DNA from: Epiperipatus broadwayi
Lineage: Eukaryota; Onychophora; Udeonychophora; Euonychophora; Peripatidae
Assembly: GCA_028023455.1 (NCBI GenBank)
Contig: JAQFVV010006232.1
Coordinates: 1,190,008-1,254,007, forward strand
Reading direction: 5' to 3'
DNA: 64,000 nucleotides
The position numbers were made by a program, and so were the translations under genes. Below the pieces are notes generated by a model. That model saw only the letters and a program-made list of their open reading frames with translations, did no database searches and had not been told where the DNA came from. Shown one piece after another: positions 12,769 to 24,200 of this stretch; position 1 is the first letter of the stretch, and each line of letters starts with the position of its first letter.

Positions 12769-14779
12769 TAATTTTATACTATGAGAAACTAATAAAAATA
12801 TGAATGATTATACTAAGAACTGGACTAAATCTACCTAAGACTACTAATATTTTTAGTTAATTAAAAGATACTTCATTATCAGTCATACTTATCTGTCATT
12901 AATTTTATAAAAGATTTTATTTTTACAAAAATCAAGATTTTTTTACTAAACTTATTATCTTATCATTAAAAACATTTTATGATTTATAACTGCATTTTCC
13001 ATAAATCTAATACTTTTATCATAATCACTATTTCCAAAAAATAATTATCAAATTATGTAAAGTAATAAGCATAGATAAAGAAATGGCATTTAAGATTTTT
13101 CTTTTTTTGCTACCCATCCAGACTATAGAAAATTTAATATATGCTAAAAAGCTAAAAAAAAAAAGTGGTATTTATGAACAAATTTCATCTACACTAGACA
13201 TTATTAAATGTTTATTATCATAATGCTTACTTTTTTGAATGATAATTGTTAATCTCTTACTAATAATCACTTCATCTATGCAATATTGCATTCATCCATG
13301 TTTTGGATTTTCCACACATCTCAGTTTGTGGAAATTTTGATCATAAATCCTCCATTGTCTAACAATATGTCACTTCTAAATAAACTAGTTATGTCTTCCT
13401 ATATTTAAATTATATATTAGTAGAAATCTAGTTTTATGTAAAAATTACATTAATCTTAACACAAAACATTGTTATCAAACTGCTGTATTCAAAAAAGAAT
13501 TTACAATATTTAGCATGAGCCTTTCTCTGTTTATATTTCAATAAACATTAATCACCATAAAGTTATGCACAGTCTAATAAATACTAGGTTATTTAACCTT
13601 TAATTAATGTATTAAATATAACTATATTAAAACTAAATTTTTACATATATAATCTCCAGTTTGAATATAATTTATAACAAAAATAAACTATTTTTTAGAA
13701 TAATTATTATTTAAAATATTTTAAATAATAAAAAAAATATTGCTAAATATTAAAAATAGTAAAATTATATTGGGAAATGAATTTACTAATGGGAAAGTAA
13801 TCTTTTTCCTGTTTGTTATCAATGCTTACAAAGTTACTAGCAATTAAAAAATAATAATTGTTTTATATTTATTATTAAAAATATTGTCTAAAAAATAAAA
13901 AAGATATATTTGAAATAAAAAAATAGCTTTGAAAATTTTTTTTTCTTTATATAACATAATGTAACAGATCATTTAATAATTGAGCAAATAGAAATTGTAT
14001 TAAAAAGCTACTCAAAACAAAAATTAAAACTAAATTATCTAATCACTACCATAAAGTACAACTTTGCAATATAATATGGCATATAGATTATAGAAGTAAT
14101 ATTCTCATAATACCATATAATCTTTATTTAAGATGAAGGATTATAGCTGTAATGAACTAGATGGGGATTAAACTCATTGCACATCAAGTCACTGTTTTGA
14201 TGCAAAAAATTCAATCAATGCAGTTTCATGAGTAATTTTATGCAATTATAAATTTTAATATTATATAATGCTTACCTGAAATATAGAAGATAAAATTATG
14301 CATTTTTTAATAATCATTAACAATATTTGTTTTTCACTTAGACCAATATATCTAATAATCTCAAAAGTCAATTTATTATAATGCTGAATCTTAACAATTT
14401 TCCAATTAAAAAAGTAATAGATTTCATCAGAACAATGTTTTTCATAAAACATACAAATTATCTTATATCTTGTCTTATTTTTTCTATTTATTCTTATATT
14501 AACCCTAAGATATTCATTTATTTTATATTGTACAAAAATTATTCAATCACTATAGTTAATTGCTTTTATAGAAAATATAACAAGTGTAATTATCAATCAT
14601 AACTTTAGGCTAACCAATAAACCAAATTATTTTTTTACTATTTGCTTCTAAATAAATATCTTTCCATATTTTCAATTCTTCCTGTCATTATCTCATTTAT
14701 CTTTTATTTTTCTTGCATCATAACATAATATACATATATATATATTTCACTTGATGGTATTTTTATAAAACCATTATGT
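12769..14779. other. A+T-rich stretch, no gene seen
   Basis: Nothing recognisable beyond short A/T tracts. The small open frames at 14261-14602 overlap on opposite strands and have no domain. Confidence 0.55.
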
Positions 14780-15696
14780 GTCTTTTCTATATACTTTCTT
14801 CTGAATTGAATATGAAATATAATCAATTTTATAGACAACTTTTTGTTTAAATAATAAATTTATGTTCATCAAACTGATTTTTATTCAAAATTGAACCTTG
14901 CCAAGATGCTATAATAATTCAAAATGTCTTATGATTTACATATTATCTTAGCACACCATCTACTGTTCAATCTTAACTTTAAAAATGTTTTTATATTTTC
15001 CAATTTTTATTTAATGTCCATTTTCTCCCAACTTTATTGACCCTTGTACTAAATTCATACATTTCCCTTTATTTTGTTGTATATACATGGTCTCATATAC
15101 TTTTCTTTCTTTATAATTTTTACAATATTTGATCACTTCAATACTTTCTTCCCATTTCATAATATGCCCTGTTTCTAAAAAATGGAAAAATGATCCTGAC
15201 TTAATATCTTTCCTATTTATTGCTCTATCATGCTCTTTAGCACTTTATATCTTACTTTTTGCTGACTGACTATATATATATATATTATCATACATCTTTT
15301 ACACATAATTTTATAGATTATTCCTATCTTATTACTCTTATCATTTTTTTTGCATTACTTACTAATTTTTTTAATGACTTACTATTTTCCCATCCAATAT
15401 CTATATTCTCATTCATTCATTTAAAATTTTATGTGCTTCCTTGGAATATGGAATAGAAATACATTTTTTATTTTTTATTTCATTTTTATTGCTAACTTTC
15501 TTATATTCTCTTTTATTTTTTAATATATTTCTTACTATCTACCATTATATCCATATTCAACGTATTTTTTTTTTTTGGATTTGTAATTTTTGCTCCATTA
15601 TCTCCTTTTCAAGTGATGTAAGTCTATCATTTTTTTTCTTTTATTTCTTTCAGTGCCCCATTTTCTGACATCAAGATTGTTAAGATTTTGGATGTA
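14780..15696 (-). mobile_element. Penelope-like element, inverted 5'-truncated copy (left arm)
   Basis: Its reverse complement matches the plus-strand copy at 15.98-16.89 kb over about 900 bases, including the GIY-YIG coding region and the 3' untranslated tail. On the minus strand it reads from the post-RT segment (near 15690) through the nuclease (around 15100-15270) to the 3' end near 14780. It meets the plus copy head to head at about 15696. All frames are broken. The arrangement, an inverted 5'-truncated copy abutting the 5' end of another copy, is a known habit of Penelope-like elements. Confidence 0.8.
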
Positions 15697-16409
15697 TCAT
15701 TCAAAAATATCAGAAAGTAATTAATAAGTATATTGAAAATGGAGACATTATAAAATATTATAGATATGAAGATGATATTATAGTAGTAGGAAATAGAAGA
15801 AGCATAATGAAAGAATTTAATGAACGAAATAAAAATAGGTTTAATATTAAATTTACAATAAAAAATAGTGAAGAAGAAATAAAATATTTAGATTTATTAA
15901 TAAAAAGGATGAAAATGGAGAGATTAAGATGAAGTTCATCATAAAGAATAAAAATGTAAGAGCAATAATACATCCAAAACCTTATCAACTGTGGTGTCAG
16001 AAAATGGGGGTACTAAAAGGAATAAAAGAAAAAAAATTATAGGCTTACATTAAATGAAAATGGGGAAATGGAACAAAAATTACAAATCCTAAAAGAATAC
16101 ATTGACCATGTATATAATGGTAGGATTGTAAAAAATACATTAAGAAATAAAAGACAATATAAGAAAGTTAGCAATAAAAGTGAAAAAAAAAAAGATTTCT
16201 ATTCCATATTCCGAGGAAGTATATAAAATTCTAAATGATAGAAAAGAAAAAATAAATGAGAATATAGGTATTGGATGGGAAAATAATAAATCATTAAAAA
16301 AATTAGTAAGTAATGCAAAAATAAAAAATAATTAAAAGTGATAAGATAGGAATAGTTTATAAAATTATGTGTAAAAGATGTATGATGATGTATAAATATA
16401 GGTCAGGTA

Positions 16410-16637
16410 ATGAAAAGTAAGATAGAAAGGGGTAAAGACCATGACAGAGCAATAAATAAGAAAAATATTAAGTCGGGACAATTTTGCCATTTTTTAGAAA
16501 CAGGGCATATTATGACATGTGAAGAAAGTATTGAAGTGATCAAATGTTGTAAAAATTATAAAGAAAAAAAAGTATATGAGACAATGTATATACAACAAAA
16601 TAAAGAGAAATGTATGAATTTAGTAAAGGGTCAATAA
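16410..16637 (+). pseudogene. GIY-YIG endonuclease fragment of the Penelope-like element
   Basis: A 75-codon open stretch carrying the second half of the nuclease: EHDRA-like histidine (DHDRAINKK), the conserved S-x-x-x-x-H-x-x-x-T-G-H pattern (SGQFCHFLETGH), and the glutamate-bearing helix (KVYETMYIQ). The first half lies just upstream in a shifted frame. In intact Penelope-like elements this domain nicks target DNA for priming. Confidence 0.75.
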
Positions 16638-16789
16638 AGTTGGGAGGAAAATGGACATTAAATAAAAATTGTTAAATATAAAAACATTTTTAAAGTTAAG
16701 ATTGATCAGCAGATGGTGTGCTAAGATAATATGTAAATCACGTGACATTTTGAATTATTATAATATCTTGACAAGGTTCAATTTTGAAC

Positions 16790-16850
16790 GTAAATCGGTT
16801 TGATGAAAATAAATTTATTTAAACATAAAGTTGTCTATAAAATTGATTAT
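16790..16850 (+). ncRNA. Degenerate hammerhead-like motif in the Penelope tail
   Basis: The tail contains TTGATGA (16800-16806), an A/T stem II candidate, TAA, and then ACAT-AAAG-TTGT followed by C. This has the layout of a hammerhead core with stem III, but two core positions differ (first C to T, and G of GAA to T). The inverted copy (about 14833-14878) has the same changes and a better stem III (ACAA/TTGT). Some Penelope-like elements carry hammerheads in their terminal repeats; this one would be inactive as read. Confidence 0.3.
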
Positions 16851-16885
16851 ATTTCATTTTCAATTCAGAAGAAAATATATCTATA

Positions 16886-19800
16886 TATAAACTTTAACTT
16901 TCACTTTCTCAGATTAACTTAGTAGATCTTAATCTCATTCCATTACATTCTTTGTTTAAAGTTTTCCAGAGCATAAATATTTTAGCAGATTATTTTTAAA
17001 ATTTTAGAATGCAATTCAAAATCTTTCATTTTATTTTTTCAACACTCTTAACTGCTTCTAAATATTTTCTTATGTTATCAAAGAAAACTTCCAAAAATCT
17101 ATTATATGTATCTCATACATAAACATAGCTGTTAAGAATATTTATTTGTAAATATCTTTTTATTTTTGTTGCATATCACAACTATATAGATATTATACAA
17201 TCCAGAAATCCTAAATCTCTACAGGCTTTTATTTTGGATATAAAGAAATACCTTGTGCTTAAAAGGGTTTTTTTGCATTCTATTTACAAACATTAGAATA
17301 AGTCATATACTATATGAAACTTTGGATAACAAGCTACATAAAATAAAATAATATTGCCAAACCCATTGTTTTCACAAAGCCAATAAGATCAGAATTTAGT
17401 TGGAATATTTATAAACCATATTAATAGTATTTTTCATTCACGTTAAACATGTTAGATCAAACAAGATGCAAGATAACACAGATTCCAAAATTTACTTTAA
17501 CTTGTTCACTATCAACTCTTCCCTTTCTTTTTTGAATGATCTTAATGAGAATTTTGATCAAATTTGCAACATTTTATTTTCACAATTAAATCTTTATTTT
17601 ATGTCGTAATTTGATAAGCTTTACATTATTTAAGACAAATAAAAACTTATTACTAAAATATTATAAAAAAAAAATAAAAGCTTACAAATGAAAGTCATTC
17701 TAAAGTTAATATTTGAACTTTGAAAAATAGAAAAATAAAGTATTAAAGTGAATATGTAATATTAACAATGGATCTTTTTTTTTTGGCTTATAATATTGTT
17801 AGTTCATAAAAAATATTGAAAAAAATATTCTTTATTTAAATTCCATTTATAAAATACAAACAAATTTTAGTTGAGGCCATATAAAAGAATGAATATATGT
17901 TTAAAATTAAAAATTGCACTTATTGTCAATGAATTTTATATGTTAGAATGCTTTGCAAAGTGTGTAAATATTCGACAAGTTAATTCTTAATCATCATAAA
18001 AATAGGATTATGAATCAATGGACTACTTTAAATAAACTTTTAATGTAATAAATAAATGAAAGTTCCCATAAAAAGCTGTGGATTTTTTTAATTGGTTGCT
18101 TTAAAAAAATTTTTTTAAAGATTTAATTAAACTGAGAGAGTGCAAACCTCTCAAACACTTAGCCAATCAGATCACAAATACTGAGACAGAGAATTTAACA
18201 AGAAAAGAGTGGTTGCACTCTCTTCTTTACTTGTCTTTCTATATATCCAAGTCAGTCCAAAGTACTTAGATCTGAAAGCGTGAATCTTAAATATCTTCAC
18301 ACTCAACTCACTGAGTTCTAATTATAAACATACAGCATGAAATCTTTCGATTTACTATACAGTAATGTAAATTAAAAGATTTTAATATTATTTAAATAAA
18401 TGTGAGAAATTTAACTGGCCTGAAAGGTTGTCATTTTTGTAATAGTTTTTTTAATTGGTTGCTTTAAAAATTTTTTTATACATTTAATATAAATTAAACA
18501 CAAGATTTTTATGTTATATAAATAAATGTGAGAAATTCACAATTGCAAGATTGGAAAAACAAATGCTTAGAACAACCTGGTTTGTTTGGTACACTTCAAA
18601 AATGTATCTGGAAAAATATTAATACATTTAGCTTTATTAAGAAAGCTAAATTAAAATTAAATTTTTTTAAATATACCGTTTATATTTGATATGTGAATTT
18701 TATAGCTTTACAGATAATTGCTTCATAAAAAAATTTGTTTATTAATGGTAAATTACTTCCTTCACATAAAATATTCTTTGTAATAAAAATTCTGGATTAT
18801 TAAATATAAAAGGTCGAATTACTTTCTTTGCATAAAATGCTCATAATATTAATATAAATTACAGTTTAGTTAGATATAGTTATTTATTTATAAATACAAA
18901 TTTAAGTTTTTTTATTTTTCAATTGTAAATTTTATAGTGTTTTGGACAAACATAATAGTTTTTTTTAAATTGGTTTAAATTTGATATGTGACAGCATTAT
19001 GAATTTTTTTTAAGAATTTTATATATAAGATTAATGATATTGTGTATGGTGCAATACATGTGATTTACATTTTATATTGGAATCAGTTGTATTTGGTTAA
19101 AGTAAATTTAAACTTATGTAAACCTGTTTATATTTAATTTAACATACATTTTATTAATTCTTAAATTCAGCCTTAAATCCATAGGTATCTAATCATCCTT
19201 AAGTATACAATTAAATCACTAATAAATATTTATGTGCATAGTGCAAATGATATTTTTGTATTTTTTTTTGAAATGCTATACTATGAAATAAGGCATTCTG
19301 ATAATATAAATAGAATATATTGTATTTGTTAGTAAAAGTATAGTTTTAACTGATTATTAAGACTTTGAATAATAAAGAAGCATAGCAAGTTATTTTAGTA
19401 AAAGGTACAAACTATTTATTTTGTATATCATTTTGGGAGTGCTCAATAAATAATTTTACTTACTCTAAAACAGTGAAACAACTAGCCAGTTTTTTATAAA
19501 TTGAGATTGATATTTTTCGATTATTGTTACCAAAATAATTAAGGATGTTATAAAATATTATCATCCTCCAGCATTTAAAATTAGGATTTGTTTTAATAAC
19601 ATTCATCTTTGTCCAATAAAGTGCTAATATATTTGAAACACTTTAGAATTATGCATCCTCATGACTCCATCTTAGATGATTCTTGAAGAATAAATACCAA
19701 TATTTATTATTACTATTATACAGTTTTTTATTAAATTACATTTATTATTGTTCACTTATATTTTTTATTATTTTTGTTTATATTCTTGCTATTTTATAAT

Positions 19801-20303
19801 AAAGCAATTGTTATATTTAGTACATCTGTTTGTTATTATTGAAATTATCCTTTTGCATTTTTATAAAATAAAAAGTCATACTTCTAACTACTTTATTAAT
19901 TATTAATTTATTTAAATTTTGTACACCATTTATTATTACTATTGTTATCTGAAATACAAATTAATAGGGTAAGGTGATGTAAATGATTAAGATTAATTTA
20001 ATAACCCTGAGATAAACAATTAGTTAAACATTATATTTAAGTTAGGAATAAGAAAATAATTAAACTGCTAGCCTTATTTAAAATACATATTGATTTATAT
20101 TAAAGTAGTTCTTTACACAAGAGATATATCACCAAATGTATGTTAAAAAATACAGTAAGATTATAATAATACATCTATAAAAATAATTTGAGAAAGTGAT
20201 ATGGCTTAAATTTTATGTATTATTAATTTTTAGAATATTATTAACATTTATTTTATTATTCTTATATCTTCTCCTTTACTTTTTTTGCATTCCTTCATAT
20301 ATA
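16886..20303. other. A+T-rich stretch, no gene seen
   Basis: Contains a direct repeat: tttttaattggttgctttaaa at about 18086 and again at about 18449, followed in both by a taaataaatgtgagaaatt segment. The first copy has about 250 extra bases (18130-18380) that are less A+T-rich and include gagagagtgcaa/ttgcactctctt as inverted ends at 18133-18224. No coding content recognised. Confidence 0.55.
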
Positions 20304-20420
20304 TTACATTTTATAAATCTCCACATATACACTCTAATGCAAATTTTTTTTATATAATTAAAGGATTTTTATTAAAAAAATTTGCATTAGAGTGGATATG
20401 TGAAGATTTATAAAAAGTAA
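20304..20420. repeat. Hairpin repeat with 47 bp arms
   Basis: The left arm 20304-20350 and right arm 20374-20420 are reverse complements with few mismatches (core cactctaatgcaaattttttt against its complement), separated by a 23-base loop. Possible small foldback element. Confidence 0.85.
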
Positions 20421-20718
20421 CATTTATTTTAAGTGAAAAATAAATATATATTCATTTTGATTTACTGTTATAATGCTCAACCAATTATAAACACACTCAA
20501 CATGAAAATGTATTCAATCTCAACTTATCACCTTTTGGTTATATCTAATTGTAACCTAAACTTTGGATTAATATATATATATATGAAAAACAAAAACAAG
20601 TTAAAAACTTGCTAATGCTTGTATTTATGTCAACAGATGGCGTTCTACAAAAACACCGTCAAGCGTATGTTTACATAAACGTCAGAGCAAGCATTCACTA
20701 TCTCTAACTTTAATTCCA

Positions 20719-20764
20719 CTTTCAGATCATGATTTCAAGCTATTTGCTATCATCAGTGAAAGAC
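20719..20764 (-). ncRNA. Hammerhead ribozyme-like motif, copy A (best preserved)
   Basis: On the minus strand: stem I strand CUUUCA, core CUGAUGA, stem II (U-AGC-AAAUA-GCU-U), GAA, palindromic stem III AUCAUGAU, cleavage-site C, then UGAAAG, which pairs with all six bases of CUUUCA. All strictly conserved core positions of the hammerhead are present. Weak points are a U-U pair at the base of stem II and a stem III whose 2-base loop is too tight for one molecule. Palindromic short stem III is known in retrozyme and satellite hammerheads, which can work as dimers across tandem units. Predicted cleavage lies between the complements of 20725 and 20724. Confidence 0.65.
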
Positions 20765-21115
20765 AGGAATAAGAAACTAGATCTAAACACAAACTCTGAG
20801 CGTTTATGAAACAGTTTTTATTCAGCTTGCAAGCGTGAATCTTTTAGACATGTAATGTCTTCAAACTCAGCATAGCAAGCCAGATAGCTATATGGGTCTG
20901 ATATCAGTTCAGCATTACCACATAGTAGAAGCCTCTGCAATATATACCATTTCTAGAAAGACCTCAAAGGTACATTTATGAAAAACAAAAAACAAGTTAA
21001 AAACTTGCTAATGCTTGCATTTATGTCAACAGATGGCGTTCTACCAAAAACACTGTCAAGCGTATGTTTACATAAATGTCAGAGCAAGCATTCACTATCT
21101 CTAACTTTAATTCCA

Positions 21116-21161
21116 CTTTCAGATCATGATTTCAAGCTATTTGCAATCATCAGTGAAAGAC
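21116..21161 (-). ncRNA. Hammerhead ribozyme-like motif, copy B
   Basis: Same motif as copy A: CUUUCA/UGAAAG stem I intact, CUGAUGA and GAA core intact, stem III AUCAUGAU intact. Stem II is weakened by one change (UUGC instead of UAGC), leaving two G-C pairs. It lies 397 bases from copy A. Confidence 0.55.
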
Positions 21162-21244
21162 ATTACGTGTCTAAAAGATTCACGCTTGCAAGCTGAATAG
21201 AAACTGTTTCATAAATGCTCGGAGTTTGTGTTTAGATCTAGTTT

Positions 21245-21287
21245 CTTCACTGATGATAGCAAATAGCTTGAAATCATGATCTGAAAG
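21245..21287 (+). ncRNA. Hammerhead ribozyme-like motif, copy C (inverted)
   Basis: The inverted copy reads CUUCA-CUGAUGA-UAGCAAAUAGCUU-GAA-AUCAUGAU-C-UGAAAG on the plus strand. One base is lost from stem I compared with copy A, leaving four pairs next to the core; the core and stem III are unchanged. Confidence 0.55.
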
Positions 21288-21381
21288 TGGAATTAAAGTT
21301 GGAGATAGTGAATGCTTGCTCTGATGTTTATGTAAGCATACGCTTGACGGTGTTTTTGGTAGAACGCCATCTGTTGACATA

Positions 21382-22150
21382 TATATATATATATCAATCA
21401 TTGATTTTACATAAATATATCTCATGATGATGATAATAGACAAATATATTATATTGTATATTGTTGTATTAACAGTAATAGTTTTTAGCATGCTCCTTAA
21501 ATTTAAAGTAAATTAGTTCTTGGAGAAATAGAATTTAATTTTTCCATATGTTTATTTTAAAAATAAAGGGCATTTATTTAAATATTTTTTTCTCATGACA
21601 TGATATGAGAATTTTCAGACATGTTAAACATAAGTTCAAGATTTATACTGTATTATAAGTTATAAAAAGATCTAAAAGAGAGAAAACCATAAAATCAAAT
21701 AAATATTTTCTTCTGTTTTCTCTCAATAATTTTACCTATTTTTCAATTTTTTAATTTTAAAAATTACTAAGAGAAAAAAAAATTTCTTCAGTAAATTATT
21801 TATTTATTTTTTCATTTTAACATTAAGAGAGATAAAGTAAATAAAAATTTATATGTGTAAAGTTTTTTTTTTTTATAAGATAAGAACTTTTAATAATTTT
21901 ATAATATTATTTTCATTAAGAAAAGTTTTTTTGTATTTTTTTATCTCTTACTAAAAGGAAAAAAGCAGAGTACTTATACTGATTATCTTGTTTTTTTGGC
22001 AAAAAAAATATTTATTTAAAAAGAAATATCAAAAATCGATCATTTTAAATTGTTTTGTTTTCCAATCTCAGTGTGGAAGGAGAGAAATAGCTGAACAATT
22101 GTTTTTGTCAAAATTGATCTAATTGGCTATTATTAAATTTTTTCATGTAG
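21382..22150. other. A+T-rich stretch, intron-like
   Basis: No gene seen. It starts with a TA run and ends in a pyrimidine-rich tract leading to an AG, which serves as the proposed splice acceptor of the exon at 22151. Confidence 0.45.
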
Positions 22151-22241
22151 GAAACAGTACTATGATTGTTTGACTGACCTCAGTGACCCAGATGTTGATG
22201 AAGACAGTAAATTCTTGATTAAGCTACTAAAGAAGACATAG
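22151..22241 (+). CDS. Candidate terminal coding exon of an unknown host gene
   Basis: A tract ending TTTTTTCATGTAG (up to 22150) looks like a 3' splice acceptor. It is followed by an open frame of 29 codons starting at 22152 and ending in TAG at 22239-22241. The peptide is acidic then basic (begins KQYYDCLTDLSD, then PDVDEDSKFL, ends KLLKKT). Codon choice (GAC, CTC, CCA, CTA) and higher G+C set it apart from the flanking DNA, and it matches no element in this window. The upstream exon was not found, and no product is recognised. It could instead be a fragment of an unknown retroelement. Confidence 0.35.
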
Positions 22242-22309
22242 CAGGATTTAACTGTATAGAACACACTATAAGTTTAGAAAAAAAAAACGTTTTCTAAAAT
22301 GATGACAAG

Positions 22310-24200
22310 CATATGATTTTATTTTCAATGTTTCTTGTTACTCCTAACATACATTTCTATAGACATTATTGACTTGTATAAAATCTTTTTATTGCTGTTC
22401 TGTTAAGTTCTCATGTCTCAGTTGCAAAAGTAAAACTGGTAAAACACATTTATTCAAAAACTTTTACTTTCAAACATCTATTAATACAGCATTTTAATAT
22501 TAAAAATTATTTCTAATAAAAGCATTTTATTCAAGTTTAAATTTATAATTATTTTCATCCATTATATTTCAATTCTTATAAATAATCTGACCAAAGTATT
22601 TGTAGTTATTCATTTCTTATAGTCCATTTTTATCAATCTTCATTTTTCCTTCTAAGAAAATCCATTAAACATTACTTTTGTCTTTTTGGAAGTTATTCTT
22701 AGTTATAGACTCTTAGTTTTATTGGATAACTCTTGATACATTTCCTGAAGCTCTGACACATTGTTTGAAAAACTAAGAACATTATCTTCAAAATCTAAAT
22801 TACTTTAATACACAAAATACTTCTTGCAAAATTACTGCAAAAAAGGTTTGAATATAAAGAATAATCTACACCCATATCTATGTTAATCTTTCTAATATTA
22901 TTATACAATCAAATCATTTCTGTTGTATTTTTATAAATATTCTTCAAAATATGATTATATCCTGAGTCTATATATTAATGATCCAATGCTTTAATTACTG
23001 AAGAAATGTTTATACAATCAAATGATTTCTCATAATCTACACATTCAAAGCAAAATGGCAATTTATATTCATTCGTCCTTTCCATAACTTCTCTCAATAC
23101 TTGGATACAATCAACTGCACTAAAATCACTTTTAAATCCATCTTGTTCTTTTGGTTGACTAAAATCCAATGTTCTTTCTAGAGGAGGTGTAATTATCTTG
23201 GCAAAAATTTTGTATAGAATTGATAGAAGACTGACAGGTCTGTAATTTCTAATAGCTTTGTTATAACCTGTTTTAAATATTAATATTGCATTCTTCCAAT
23301 CACCTGGTATATTTTTATCATTTAAATATTCTATATTTAACTTTGTGAAATATTTTTCTATTTGTTTTACCTACTTCTTTTAAGCTATCAATTATAATTC
23401 CATCATTATCTGGAGCTTTTTTCTTCTTTATAGATTTAATTGCATGTCTACCTTCTTCATTTAAAACCCTGGACAATTCAGAAAATATTATTCTTTATTA
23501 CTATATAATTCTTGATAAAATTCTTGTCTCCATTTCACAATGTCATATCTTTTTTTTTTTAGTAATAGTTACACTTTTTTGTTTTATTGCAGAAATAAGC
23601 TTCTTACCAGTACCAATATGTTTTACATGTTTCAGACTGTTATTCTCTTCTATAGATTTATTTTCTAATTGTTTTTAAATTGTTATTGCCACTATTTTTT
23701 ATTATATTGTACAATTCTAGTTATTCATTCATTCTTAATGCATTATTTTTATATGTTTTTCTTTTTTTTCATAAATTCTCATCTGAGTAAAAATTTTATC
23801 AGTCAATTATTGCTTTTATTCACTAGCTATCTTTGTTGCAGTTTTTGACAGTATATCAGTTATCTTCCTAATGATTTCGTTCAAATCTGAACCATGTTCA
23901 AAATCTGTTAATATTTGAAAATAATTTAAAATTTCTAATTTAAACTCATTGGAATGTTTTTGAAGGTTGGGAATGTTAATTATGAATACTGTTTTTTTAA
24001 AACAGTTTTTGTCTCTCTAGTTTTGCACTAAAACATATCTTATATCTTACTAATTGATTATTACTTTCTGTTTTGAAATTATTAAAAACATTACAATCTT
24101 GAAATACATGTTTTTTGTAAGTCAAAACTGATTGACATTTTTCTTAAAGATAAAATTTAATAGTGTAAAGTTAAAATTCCAAAAAACTATTGTATTACAA
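22310..24200 (-). mobile_element. RTE-like retrotransposon, decayed 3' two thirds
   Basis: A minus-strand copy aligned by eye to 31.66-33.84 kb of the young element. From low to high coordinates it holds the post-RT segment, the RT (open stretch 22975-23169 with DFSQPKEQDGFKSDFSAVDC, then VLREVMERTNEYKLPFCFE and VDYEKSFD), the linker and the end of the nuclease. The 3'-most 300 bases and the CAT tail are missing. Many frameshifts. It stops near 24200, and its missing 5' third lies next to it in the opposite orientation. Confidence 0.85.

Larger units (their letters stand above)
15697..16885 (+). mobile_element. Penelope-like element, plus-strand copy: RT palm, linker, GIY-YIG nuclease, tail
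   Basis: Starts inside the reverse transcriptase. At 15750-15795 it encodes IIKYYRYEDDIIVVGN, whose YEDD is the catalytic box, followed by FNIKFTIKNSEEEIKYLDLL, a typical Penelope-family RT segment. A linker leads to the nuclease: IGIVYKIMCKRCMMMY (around 16340-16395, the GIY strand with a CxxC pair), DHDRAINKKNIKSGQFCHFL and ETGH at 16437-16510, and KKVYETMYIQQNK at 16567-16605. The second motif strand is damaged (MYKYRSG where Y-I-G is expected). Several stops and frameshifts are present; the first half of the RT is absent. A tail of about 250 bases follows to 16885. Inactive copy; family assignment is firm at the domain level. Confidence 0.85.
20583..21381. mobile_element. Retrozyme-like repeat cluster: two tandem monomers and one inverted copy
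   Basis: Three copies of one sequence. A is a full unit at 20583-20977. B is a partial unit starting at 20978 in the same direction. C (about 21160-21381) is inverted, so B and C form a palindrome with 135 bp arms (21022-21156 and 21247-21381) and a 90-base loop. The A-to-B period is 397 bp measured on the ribozyme motif (395 at the outer end). Each copy carries a hammerhead-like core; the ribozyme sense is minus for A and B, plus for C. Both ends abut TA repeats, so target duplications cannot be judged. Open frames across it (60-100 codons) carry no domain and follow the repeat, not a gene. Tandem units with a hammerhead are the mark of metazoan retrozymes. Confidence 0.7.

Noticed and set aside
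20978-21491. Frames of 72 and 103 codons sharing VLPKT(L/P)SSVCLHK
   Set aside because: They are translations of the ribozyme-bearing repeat in both orientations; copy A has a frameshift in the same place and there is no domain.
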